Part shown: positions 44,675 through 55,800 of the stretch, one piece after another
Position numbering within the stretch: the first letter of the stretch is position 1
How the letters are laid out: each line of letters starts with the position of its first letter
Assembly: GCF_000143415.4 (NCBI RefSeq)
Contig: NW_003314305.1
Coordinates: 1,424,605-1,488,604 of the forward strand
Direction of reading: 5' to 3'
From: Selaginella moellendorffii
Lineage: Eukaryota; Streptophyta; Lycopodiopsida; Selaginellales; Selaginellaceae
DNA: 64,000 nt
Notes under the pieces: generated by a model
What the model was told of the DNA's origin: nothing
What the model saw: the letters and a program-made list of their open reading frames with translations, nothing else
Database searches by the model: none
Made by a program: the position numbers and the translations under genes

Positions 44675-45867
44675 ATGGTGATGGAGTTGCCGCCAATGGA
44701 TCTGGTGACTAAGGTGCTCGATTCCTCTGATCTCACCGGTGAGAAGGCTGTGGTGGCCAAGATGATGAAGGAATTACAGGAGAAGCATCCCATACAGCTC
44801 CAGTACGACGCAGATGTCTTGCTCCACGCTTTGTGTAAACCCTGGGAAGTGGTAAGCAAAAAATTCTATCTCGTAGTTGGATGCCTCTCCTTTACAAAAG
44901 AAAGTGATTTTTCTCACTTTCCATCTGTTTTTTTTCTTTCTTTCTTTCTTTCTTTCTCTCCAGGGTGGTCACGCTTACGATTTTAAGAAATGCCATCGCC
45001 AATTAAGAATCACCGATCCATATCAAACTTATTCGACAGACCAAGTCTTGCTTCAAGTACGTTTCTCTCAAGCTCATGAAAGTTTTCATTTTTATTTGTT
45101 TTGCCAGTGGCACGAGAGAGTAGTAGCAGAAAGAGAGGCATGGAACAGGCAAAGGCAGCTCAAAGCACACATGCTCTTCCTTCTTTCCAATCTCCAAGTT
45201 GCGGAGAGGCAGCGGCGTCGCACCATAGGTTCACAAGCGCTCTATCTCTCAATCGTCACCGAGCTGCGTTGAGGTTTTAGTCAAGTCTATCGCGAGCCAG
45301 ATGAGGTGACGATTTCACAACTTTCCTCGTGAACTAACATCTCGCTTCTCGTGTTCTTCCATTTTTCTTCTTCCAGAGAAGCGAAGACTTACGCATCCCC
45401 AAGAGGAGCCTGCTGATTTCAAAGAATCGAGCGGCAACTTAAGGCTCTTGATCGATACGTACTTCGCGAAGAGACCCTCGGAGCTTAAGTTGCTGGAGCC
45501 AGTGGCGGAGGTGATTGTCAAGCCAGAGGATCCTCCCGCCGAGCCGGCGACGATGATAGTCAAGCCCGAGGAGGATACTTCCACTTCCAAAGACCCAGCA
45601 GTGCTAGTCAAGCCGGAGGATCCTCCAACCGAGCCAGCAACATTGCTACCGCTTCGCAGCTCTACGCCAAAGATTGTCATGGAAGTTCCAAGCCCAAGAA
45701 CAGGTTCTTCTTTCTCTTCTTTTCGTTGGTGCTGGAAGGAAAAAACTCTTCTCATGTTTTTTTCTGTGATGCAAACAGTGGCTTTGAGGCAGGAAGTGAA
45801 AGACCTCGATCTGTTCGACGAGAAGCTCACGCCACCCGAGCCAGAGGCACCAAAGAAGAAGAAATAA
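44675..45867 (+). CDS. Unrecognised conserved-looking protein with charged C terminus
   Basis: Exons 44675-44851, 44964-45056, 45108-45228, 45377-45703 and 45779-45867 join in phase to 268 residues. The N-terminal half looks folded (MDLVTKVLDSSDLTGEKAVV, HALCKPWEVGGHAYDFKKCH) and leads into a basic helix (WHERVVAEREAWNRQRQLKA). The C-terminal half is repetitive and low complexity: VKPEDPPAEPAT and VKPEDPPTEPAT, then KKKK at the end. Exon 3 must use the donor at 45228; reading on leads to a stop. I do not recognise the family. The basic tail suggests a nuclear protein. A TTTC microsatellite lies in intron 1. Confidence 0.65.
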
Positions 45868-46466
45868 AAAAGTCCAGTCCAAATGCCTTGGAAAGAAACG
45901 AAGAAATCATTCCATTGTTTTGGTGCTAACACAGGTAACTTGAGTCTAACTGAGTCCTTCAGGTTGAACGTCGTCTCCATGGTCTCGTTTCCGTGCCAAA
46001 GGTTCTTAAACATCACCAAGTTCGCCGCCGACCAACATCAAAGCCATATGGTGATACGATTTCCTTCACCTTACGGTATGTCGTGATCTTGTGTAGAAAT
46101 TCCTCTTGACACTCACTTGGTTGGAACTTCGAGAACAGGATTTGTGAACGCACTGATTCCTACACACAGACGTCAGCCATTCTTGTGTCGAAACCCAGCA
46201 ACTTGCATTGAATTCCGACGTCAGAGATCGTCGAGTCCGGCCAAGATGTTGGCGATAATGCCAAGGTTGGAGAGCAATCCCTGTGAATCGCAGCAAGAAA
46301 AAGAATCTGATCCCTTGGCCTTGAAGTGACTCGGTCAAGTGAACTTGTCTGCCTGCCTGATAGTCGTATTATAATTCTATATGCTCTCCATTAAGGATAC
46401 ATTTTACAAATATTTCTACCTCATCCTTTCTTGCTTCTCAAAAGGTGGTAAAACAACAATATGGTG
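45868..46466. other. Intergenic region
   Basis: A plus-strand open frame at 46117-46326 has no recognised domain. The rest is the convergent 3' flanks of the unrecognised gene and the ENT gene. Confidence 0.4.
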
Positions 46467-47939
46467 CTAGATAAGCCACATCCAACTCGCAACCTCACCA
46501 ACAAAAACGCCACTAAGTAGAGCAAGTACTAGAATGTTCCCAAGAGCACTTTGTTCAGAGACCTGTCTCAGCAAAGGTAAAAACGACTAGATCCGTATTC
46601 ACTAGTACCTTGTAGCCTTTGGGAGCGTTTACAAACACGCAAACGCTGAAGTGGCCATTCGATGTCCCAAGAAAAAAGCAAAGGACTATTGTCCACCCTT
46701 CATACTGGCTTCCAAAGTAAAAAGCAGGAACGAGTGCGAACCTTACGAGGACCAGCCAAAAGAGCATTGTCCTGTTTTTCAGCTTTAAAGAGTTGAGGCA
46801 TATGAAGTATCGACCAGCCATATCCCCAACATTGAATACTGTAACAAGTGTTACCACATACCTGTAAAAGTTGGCAAGGATTATTCAAGGATTGATTAAA
46901 AAGTGATAAAAACAAAAATTACCATGATCTTAGTTGATGTGTTTGGCTATCCTTAGCTAGAATTCCTGGAAATATTGCTAATGTAACCACGTGAATAATG
47001 AAGATGTTGAACACATAATCCAGATTGGCTTTAAGGAGTTTGGTGTTGCTTAATCTTGGTTCGGTTTCTATTGCCTCGTTTTGGACCCGTTTTGTAAAAC
47101 GTCGAAATACAAAGATGTATAGTACCACACAGACCAGCTCAACAATTGCGGAGATAAAGAAGAAAGCAACTGCAGGAATAAAAACATCAAATCGAGAAAG
47201 AAATAAAGATAAAGATTCTATTTCCTGACACTTACGAGCTCCTTTTCGTAGTCCGGCTCTATCTTCTGCAAATGAAGCTTTGGTTATTAGCCTCATGCAT
47301 GATGTAGCAACACCAGAAGCAGCTACACCTGCAGTAAAAGACTGATAATATATTAAGTTATCTGCAGAAAGTAATCACATTTTTCAGATACCTGTAAAAG
47401 TCCGGTGTGGGTGTAAGATAGCACCCCGACAACTCCAGCTTCAACACAGCCCCCAGATGTACCAAACAAGGCAGTTCCGATGCATACACCAACGTAGGTT
47501 CCAAAGCTCCCGAGACCCGAACAAGCTAGATCCAGCTGAAAGAAACAACAATTTTAACGGTTTATCCTCCACTATACGATGGTCCAAACTTACCACCGGG
47601 ATGAAGAGCGAGACGAAAAAGAAGAGCCAAAATCCACATACGACGCGATACTGTGTGATGATCTCTGATTCAAATGCAGTCAAAACTCCCACCACAACCA
47701 TCGAAATCGGCTGATAAACAAGCGGAAGAACTCTGGATGGATAGTAATCCTGCAAAACACAGGCATATATAGAATCACAAAGAGACAAGTTACTTGTCTC
47801 TTTGTCATACCGAGAAGACTTGTAAATAATAATCCATAGCAGACAGCATGCTGTTCCATGTCAGGACAGCACCCACTCCCAAAATCCAGCACGTTAAATG
47901 CCCCAGTAGCGTCGCTCTTGCTCCAGTAGTGGGCTCCAT
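46467..47939 (-). CDS. ENT: Equilibrative nucleoside transporter (ENT family, SLC29)
   Basis: Exons 47939-47811, 47749-47594, 47535-47392, 47341-47236, 47169-46923, 46861-46609 and 46562-46467 join in phase to 376 residues. Conserved ENT blocks: WILGVGAVLTWNSMLSAMDY, YYPSRVLPLVYQP, LDLACSGLG, TAGVAASGVATSCMRLITK, TLAIFPGILAKD, VFNVGDMAGRYF, FLGTSNGHFSVC and the ending ALLSGVFVGEVASWMW. About 10-11 membrane helices are expected. The transporter moves nucleosides across the plasma membrane. The exon starting at 47341 must use the internal acceptor TATCAG; a stronger-looking AG 13 bases downstream would break the frame. The N terminus is short compared with the family (about 400-420). Confidence 0.93.
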
Positions 47940-48329
47940 TCACCTCGGAACCCTATAGCTTTTCACGATTGGAACAAGGAACAGATAGCGCAAAGGCGAA
48001 GCAAATTACCGGCAGTACAATCTCCTGATCAAACGAAGCAAAACCATTGCAAACCAGCCACCATTTCCTTAAAAGCACCAGAAAGAACAAGCATTTCTAC
48101 CTCGAGATCCAGCAGCAATGGCAGACCGGCAATCACAACTGCTATGTCCCGTTTGGGTTATCCAGCACAAGAATTCCAAGGCCGGAAGAACTCCGTAAGT
48201 CATGCTTCCTGTGCTGGCCCCTCACAACCTTGTTTTCTTTAAAACCTCGGCTAAGATAAGAGTGCATGAGCGCGAAATAAACCGTCTCTAGACCGAGATT
48301 TGTTTCTCTTGCTCTGCCTTCAGATCCCG

Positions 48330-50000
48330 CACGAGGACTGCGCTTCCAAGCACCGCGTGCAAAGTTCACGATCGTACAGAGCAGTAGCGGCCAGCAGTCG
48401 TGAAACGAGCAGCGGGGAAGTATCAACCAGTGTCGCCAGGAGCTCTGGAAGAGAAGGAAACAATGTCGGTGATTGTAGGAATGGAGACCTGAGTAATCTG
48501 GTTCGAGCCCCTCGAACGCCTGTTTCAGCCGAAAGGTGGCTGGAAAACATCGAGAATCTCATCTCGGCAGAAGGTCTCAGATTGTTTTGTATAAAAATGA
48601 CACCTACAGCATAGCCACTTGTATCTACAACCATTGTATATAGTTTGTTTAGATCCGCAATATTGCACCTCGGCCTTAAGTCGACAACATGTTGGTGAAG
48701 TTACTGACCAGCCTTGCTTCACCAACATGTTCTCAAAATTCTCCAAGTTCACATCGTCAACATCGACCGCTCAGAAGTTGGAGCTGTTCCTGTTTTATTC
48801 AATAGCTTACCTCTATACGAGATCAAGGACTCTCTGGATAATGTCCCTTGAAAGTGGATCGCGAACAAGACGACGGCCCTGTTCAAGCAAAAGCTCCGGC
48901 TCAAACTGATGCATACGATCTTTTCCTTTTTGGACCGGAATTCCGTAGCTCGCCTATGCTCAACATTGTCAAGTGCCTGTGAACCCACTCATTATTCTTC
49001 TGCGACGAGTAAATGGACACTCACTTGATCAGGCCCACGAGAGAAGACTTTACCACGCCGCTGAGGAAGAGTATAAAGCAGCGCCAGATCCGAGCTCAAC
49101 GCCACCTGGACGTCCGAGTCTATGAGAACGTCCGACCGATGCACAAAGAAGAACGAGATTGAGATTTGATGCCCGGGACTGGGAAGTATCGAAGCGCTGG
49201 TATACAAAGGTCCGTAGTCTTTGGAACGGTGGCATTAAGAGACAGTCTGGCTCAAGGAATAGTCGATGTGATCTTGTACTCGAGTGCTGAGAGCTCCTGA
49301 ATGGAAACAGGGTGTGCGATGATTGAATCTGCAGGAGCTTATTGAAAGTGCTGCAGAAAGAAGAAATGGAGCGCTTGCCGTTCCATGACAACGAAAGCTG
49401 TGCAAGGCCAGATATCACGTCACCTTGGAGAGGTCGGCGCGCCAGCCAAGAACGGGAACAACCGGGTGTCCTTCACGGTCCAATCCTCATCGTGTGATAC
49501 ACAAACCATGCACTGGATCAGTTTCTGGAAAAAGTGATGGAGTTAGACAAGAGTTGTTCGTGTTGGCGGGGGATCAAAGAGCAAGATCTTGGATCGTTGC
49601 ATTCTCACAAATATTCGACCTCTCGTACGAATGTCGCAGGCGTCCACCACTGGAATCCAGACTTTTAAGAGGAATGGAGCTTCAGTATGTAACGAGAGAG
49701 ATGCTGTGCGACAGCTTTGTTTCAAAATGGGGCTGGAGAAGTGAAGCATCACTGTGGCACTTGCGAAGAAGTCCGAGAAACCAATCCTTTCTATGTCGAC
49801 CTTGCAAAAGCGTGTGAGAACCCGATTGAGGAGGATGCAGACACAGATTCTGGATCGGAGATGGAAGAAAAAGAGGAACCAAAAGCAGAGAGGCTTAGTT
49901 TCCAGAAATGCGAAGTGTGAATTGACCCGCTGATCGCTGCTCCACCAGGTCGCCAGGTAGCCGATCTCGGCAAGCTCAAGGTCGTGAAGGCCAAGTCAAG
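48330..50000 (+). pseudogene. Decayed copy 1 of the ZNFX1-like gene, inverted relative to the intact gene
   Basis: The plus strand matches, in order, pieces of the ZNFX1-like gene that lies on the minus strand at 52.8-59.0 kb: the region around 'LEDCASK' (about 48335), the linker before the CCCH finger, the ARM region QKLE.F (about 48770), then HLDVRVYENVRP (about 49095), SVVFGTVALRD (about 49210), the acidic stretch before 'KCEV' (about 49850-49915) and a little beyond. Frames break repeatedly, and large parts (helicase core, zinc fingers) are missing or deleted. It is a non-functional duplicate. Confidence 0.85.
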
Positions 50001-50306
50001 ATTTCCGCGTCGGCAATGCGGCCATAGCTGCGCCAGTCGCTGAAGGTAAACCCTAGCTGCACGAAAATTGATCCTCAAGAGTTTGAGTTGAGTGAGTTGC
50101 ACTTTTACGTTTGAATGTTAAAGTTGCATTTTGTTGCACGAAGACACGTGGCATATCCTGCAAGTGATCACGATCACCAGCAGCACTCTTCCGGGCGAAG
50201 TTGCAGTAGTTCACACAATCACGCAATGCAGGCTACCATCAGGAATACTAAACTAGATGGTTTTATTTAGTAGTAGATTGTATTTCAATACAGTTCTTCT
50301 GACTGA

Positions 50307-51815
50307 CTAATTATTTGCAAGTTGAGCTCCCAGATGTCGGGCTAAAGCCACAATCGTCAAGGTGGGATTCCAAGAGCCACATTGGATTGGCAGGATAGCA
50401 TTACCTGTCAGGAATACATTGTTGGTGCCTTTGAGTTGGTAGTTGATATCCACACTTTGTTCAATTGGCATTGTGGAGCTTTCGTTTATGATGATGGAAC
50501 TCCGAACGTCTCCGGGAAGTGTTTTCTTCCATTTGTTGCATGAAGAATCCCAGAAGTCAATTCTACCTTGAGGAGATAAGGCTCTCAAAACATCTTGCAT
50601 TGCGTCCTCCATCCTGGTTTTAACGGCTTGATCTGCTTTGGATTCCTTCACGTGAATCTTGATGTTATCACAATTGAGGTGGTCTCCGTTGGTCCTTTCA
50701 ACCCCTGATTCTGTGTTCTCCCCGAATTCTCCAATCCCAATACAAACCAAGATAACAAACCCTTCTTTAGATGATTGCATTTGTTCTTCTGTTGGATTTG
50801 CCACTAGATCTGGTGCAAGTCTAGTGGCTGTTGCTTTATTTTTTCCTGGGTCTGGGTTATCCATTCCTGTCACCTGGATGTGATATTTTTGACCTTCAAT
50901 GTAAAGGGCAGAAAGCTCCAAATGTTGTGGAGGAGATAATTTATAATCTTCTCTTGGAACGCGAGCAACAAGGGAGCTAATAAATTGACATACCACAGTT
51001 TTGCCGATATGATGAAATGTTGGAAACGAGTTGAGTACTAATGCTGTAGATGGAATAGCCCCCATACATAATACCAATTTGTTGGTATCATAGAGTTTCA
51101 CTTCTCCTCGACTTGTTTTTAAAGCTGTTGCAGTGCCATTGTTGTTAACAATCTCATAGACCAAACAATTTGTAGCAATCTTGAAATTTTTGTGAGACTT
51201 TGCCAGAGACAGTAACGGAGCTGCAGTGCAAAACTTCTTACATAAAGCTCCTCCCATAGCCAATGGTGCAAACATAACCTTTTTGTCGTGTATATTGTCA
51301 TCCAAAAGATTTTTTAGTACCGCCTGGAGTTCTCCCTTATATACTTCAGATGAACTGACAACTTGGAGTAGATCTTCTGCCGCTTCCAAAAACTCACGAA
51401 GACCTTGAGTAAAAGATAATGGCCATGAAGTTGTTGATTCTAGACATGGCTTGGGACACCAGCCACTCCATACTAGCGATTTCCCACCAAAGAATGGGAG
51501 AATTCCTCGTAGCAACTCTACTCCTGGACTTTGTTGAAATTGCCATGGGAATGTTTCACATGTCCCCCGCAAGATACTTTTGAAGATTGGATGGAGGTTT
51601 TGTACATGATCTGGCAAAAGGAATCCACCACGTTCCAAGAGAAGAATTTTTGCATCTGGACTACGCTGCAACAGCTCAGTGGCAAAGCCCAAAGCACAAA
51701 AGCTGCTACCAATTATAATAAATTCATAACCTTCACTTCGAGCTTGCTCCCATTCTTCTTCTCGAACAAAGAATGCATCCTCCAGAACTTTAGAAGCATT
51801 AGGATCTGCTGACAT
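50307..51815 (-). CDS. GMC-family FAD oxidoreductase, intronless
   Basis: One uninterrupted frame of 502 residues from MSADPNASK to GAQLANN. The N-terminal dinucleotide-binding motif is present in modified form (YEFIIIGSSFCALGFATELL), followed by ERGGFLLPDH and FFGGKSLVWSGWCP, which correspond to the GMC 'GG.S..N/W.G' region. The C-terminal GMC block reads NVFLTGNAILPIQCGSWNPT, with NPTLTIVALARHLG. These enzymes oxidise alcohols or sugars using FAD. The closest style is bacterial/fungal GMC enzymes rather than plant HTH/mandelonitrile-lyase proteins, and there is no signal peptide. The lack of introns among intron-rich neighbours makes transfer or a retrocopy possible. Confidence 0.8.
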   Translation of the reverse strand: MSADPNASKVLEDAFFVREEEWEQARSEGYEFIIIGSSFCALGFATELLQRSPDAKILLLERGGFLLPDHVQNLHPIFKSILRGTCETFPWQFQQSPGVELLRGILPFFGGKSLVWSGWCPKPCLESTTSWPLSFTQGLREFLEAAEDLLQVVSSSEVYKGELQAVLKNLLDDNIHDKKVMFAPLAMGGALCKKFCTAAPLLSLAKSHKNFKIATNCLVYEIVNNNGTATALKTSRGEVKLYDTNKLVLCMGAIPSTALVLNSFPTFHHIGKTVVCQFISSLVARVPREDYKLSPPQHLELSALYIEGQKYHIQVTGMDNPDPGKNKATATRLAPDLVANPTEEQMQSSKEGFVILVCIGIGEFGENTESGVERTNGDHLNCDNIKIHVKESKADQAVKTRMEDAMQDVLRALSPQGRIDFWDSSCNKWKKTLPGDVRSSIIINESSTMPIEQSVDINYQLKGTNNVFLTGNAILPIQCGSWNPTLTIVALARHLGAQLANN

Positions 51816-52818
51816 TTTGGAACACTCGGATAGAAGAGAGAAAGCTATGTCAGCAATGCAAGCAGGATAGGCTCAGAAGGATGTGATGGAGAAGTGCTTT
51901 TATCCTGAGATGCAACAGATGGTTATAACATAATTGTTACTAACATATATGATGGAAAAGTATGTCTATTCTGTTTGGAATACATTCTAGGTAGGTAGGA
52001 GGAGTGTATTCACCAGACTCGTCCAAATAAAAGATGGCAAATAGTTGTCAGCAACTTATAAAAAGGTGATAAGTCCTTGTTGCCGACCTATATAAAGTTT
52101 CACACCTTGGACGAGGATCACGCAACTCGCGCGGGAGCAGGAGGGAAGCCAACACGCCTGGCGTGGACTTGGAATAACAAAACATACAATTGCAAATTGT
52201 ACATAGGCATGTCAAGCTGTTGGATTTTTGTTTCAAGCCAACGATGGCGTATAGGAAAAGAAAAGACTCACTAGGACGGACAGGCAGGGCAGAAGAAGAT
52301 TACGGCTCCTGATCTTGCACCTCCTCCAGGCAGTGAATCCACTCTGGCCATTGCCTCTGGACCGTGGCACCAGGACGCAGTAAAATGTTTAGCGTACCAC
52401 GGAAAGGACGAGAAACTGAATCGAGGCCAACCTGAATCCAGAAGAATAGGCATTCCTCTCCTAATCATCTTTCATGGCTTCCGCATTTCCCATTCCCAGC
52501 AACGACACCATTTCTTTGGAACTTTGGACCAAGCCATGCTTGAGAAACTTTTCAGAGGTATGAGACCTTGAGATGAAATTTTAAGTAAGTGATTTATCTC
52601 CCATGGCCATCTTTCCTTTCTCTCTTCTTTGTTTTCCCACTTTTCTTGGGTTGAGTTTTTCAGTATTTTGATTAAGTTTTTCTTACAGGGTTTTCTTTTG
52701 TTAAAATAACCGTGACTCCGGCAAAACCTCCATTGGAAGAACAAACTAGAGATTACAAACATCTCACTAAAAACTATTAAGTGGTCTACTTCATGGATAT
52801 GGTCCCCTGATAACTTAA
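51816..52818. other. Intergenic region
   Basis: Contains the promoter of the GMC gene and the 3' flank of the ZNFX1-like gene. A plus-strand TATA-like CTATATAAAG occurs at about 52088, but no gene follows it. Nothing else recognised. Confidence 0.5.
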
Positions 52819-55800
52819 TTAAAAATCACCATAACGAGAGATGGCAACGTTGCCTTGCACTGGAATGTGATGAGATCCTCCAATCACTGCAGTGCAATCC
52901 GGACACCTCGACTGCTCCATTGGACGGCCACACTCTCCGACCACATAGATGTGACCATTCGGGCATTTGTACCACGTACCTCCAACGCTCCCAAGCGCGG
53001 CTCTCAATTCCACCGCTTCAATCTCCACACTTCTCTTCATCTTCTCGGCCTCACTCTTAATCCTCACTGCGTTCTCGTTCCCGGGATCGTGCCCTAGCAC
53101 CGCCTCACAGATCGCCACCGCAGCCGCAAACTTTTGCAGATTTGTGAGCGCCAGAGCCCACTGCACCATCGCCTGGATCGCGAGCTCCACACCGGCGTTT
53201 GCGACGAGATCACTGGGTGAAACGTTGCTTGGAAGAGGAGTGTAGCTGCTCGAGCTCGAGGTGTCTGATCGAATTGTCGAGATCTCGGACGAGAGTGGGC
53301 TCGACTGGACGATCAATCTCAGATGGTCGATTGCTTTCTCGAAGTCTTTGGCCTGGCAATACGCTGTTCCAATCCCAAGGTGGGCCTGGAAGAGCCCCGA
53401 CTCGACCTGGATCGCCTCGGTGAAGAGTTCTATGGCCGCCGAGTGATTCTTCTTCCCGAGGTGCTGGAATCCCTGGTTTGTCTTGTAATTCGCCATCACT
53501 CTCCTCTTGACTTGCTCGATCTCTTGGAGCTTTGCTTTGACGATGTTTGCGTAGCGGTGAGTTCTCCGGATTGGAGTCTTGCATAGCGGGCTGGGGAAAG
53601 AACACGATCAACCAAGAAATCTAGCATGGATCAGACTCTTCTTACGTACCAGGACTTGAGAAGGATCGCCGATTGATTGTCGTCAGACTCCATCCATCGA
53701 TCCAAAGTCGACACTTCAAACAAATGGCCGCAATCTTGGAGCTGGATGAATCGATCAGATCTATCGCTCTCCCCCAAACTTGTGAGCGAGATTGGATCTC
53801 GAGTTTCTGGATCGCAAATCCGGCACTTCGTCGGGCAAGGCTCGCCGCAAAGCCCAATGCATCGGTGGCGACACGTGGAAAGCCGCCTCCTACATGGCAT
53901 GTCGCACCGTCCGCGCTGGCATGTTTCGTGGCACTTTAGCTCGCACTTGAGGTGGCGGCATCTCCAGGAGCATCTTTCCCGACACGGCCGACATGGCTCT
54001 CCACAACGCTTGGAGCACTGGCTGTGGACGCAGCGCTTGTCGCATGGTCGCCGACAAGGTGGGCAGGGGACCGAGCAACTGTCCTGGCAGAGGTGACCGC
54101 AAGGAAGATCCCGACCGCATCTTTGCTGACACGTAATATGCTTTTCTCCACGTTGGCACCGCCCACACGTCCCCTTGCACCGGTGCTGGCAGCCCTCTAG
54201 GATGGCGTCACATGACACACTGCATGAGAAGGTGGCGGGGTCGTGGAAGCATCTCATCCGTTCCCCATGTCCACATGGCAGCTCCCTGACCACCGATTCG
54301 CAGCATTTGGTCTCACATGGCCTTCCACAGCTGCTCGGGCATGGATGGCCGCAAGGGAGAGGTCTCGGGCAGGGACTCGAGCACGCGACCTCTTCTACCT
54401 TGGTCGCGCATGGAATCCTTTGCTCGTGACCACAGCTAGGGTTTATCTTCGCGACGAGGATCTGGCAGGGCCGGCAGGGGCGATCGCCATGGCAGAGGTT
54501 GGCGCAGCTATGACCGCATTCTTCTCGGATTTTCTCGCATTGCTTGGGACAGATCACGGCGTCGTGCGATCCCGGATGGCATCGTCTCGGGCAAGCGTGG
54601 CCGCATTCGAGCTGGAATTCGCAAGGTCTGTTGCATCCGCCATCGCCGACGAGGCGGAAATCTTGGATCTTCCGGACCGGGGTCTCGGTGTCGGGGTGAT
54701 TCTGGCAGCGCAGCACCAGTGCATCACCGATCGAGTGCTGCTCCTGGAGGATTTCGAGGATCTTGCGCCAGAGATCGCTCTTCCGGGTCAGTAATTCCGC
54801 GTTGCCGAACATGTAGAGGCCCTGGCGAGCTCGCGAGAGAGCTACATTGATCCGGTTGGCGATGTTGAGGAAGCCGATCTTTCCAGCGCTTTCTTTGTCC
54901 GGGATTATGTTGCTCCTCACCAGCGAGAGAAGGATTATCGTGTTCTCCTCGCCTTGGAACTCGTCCACACTGGACACTCGCGGCAAACTTCCATCAGCTC
55001 CAGGAACATCTATGGAAGATGACGAAGACGATGATCCACGATTTCTCCACGAAGGACTATCTGACGACGATGATGATCCACGATTTCTCCACGAAGGACC
55101 ATCTATGGCGGATGACGAGGAAGGACGATCTGAAGTTGCTCCTCGAATGCTCGAAGAAGTAGCGCCAGATCGAAAGAAGCTGTGCTCCGCCAACCTCCGC
55201 TGGATCTCCTTGACTTGTCCCTTATACATGGCGAGGATGGTCACGTCCTTGGCATCGTAGCAGGCTTGGTTGAGAAGATAGACACAGAGCTCCACCACGA
55301 GTCCGGCTTCAATGGGATTGATCTTGGTCGCGCCATCTTCTTCGTCGCCGCAATCCTGCTGCTCGAGAGCTTTGTGATCCAGGAAGAACAAGCTCGACTT
55401 CATGCCTTTGATATCCTCGTACTCGGAAGCTCTGGCATGGTCCTTCAAGCTGGGATAGATGGTGCCAGAGATGAGCTTGGAGATGCAAGGCTTCATCCTT
55501 CGCTGGGTTTGGAGCATTACGTGCTGGATTCCATTCTTCACCATCCGCTCGAAGAGAGAGACCTCGAGTTTGTGCTTGGTGGCGAGCTTGTAAGTCGCCA
55601 CAGAAGGACGGAGCTGCAAGTGATCCCCGATGAGAATAAGTTGGCGAGTGTGCTGCGTGAGGCATGCAAGTACGTGACTCTCGAGCACCTCAGCCGCTTC
55701 TTCGACGATGACAATCTCTGGCTGGAGAACGGCCAGCATCTCGTTCAATCGAGCAGCCCCGGTCGTCGTCATTCCCACAACTTTGGATTTTCTCAGTATC

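Noticed and set aside
45315-46019. Minus-strand open frame of 234 codons
   Set aside because: It lies opposite exons and introns of the spliced plus-strand gene at 44675-45867. Its Ser/Gly-rich text is the complement of the Pro/Glu-rich coding strand.
47229-47328. Frameshift in the ENT gene at the fourth exon
   Set aside because: The obvious acceptor breaks the frame, but an AG 13 bases upstream restores a perfect ENT sequence, so no mutation is needed.
52819-53499. A separate TPR/RZ-finger gene
   Set aside because: Splicing at 53650/53590 restores the last RING cysteines (CPLC) and continues into this frame, so it is the last exon of the ZNFX1-like gene.
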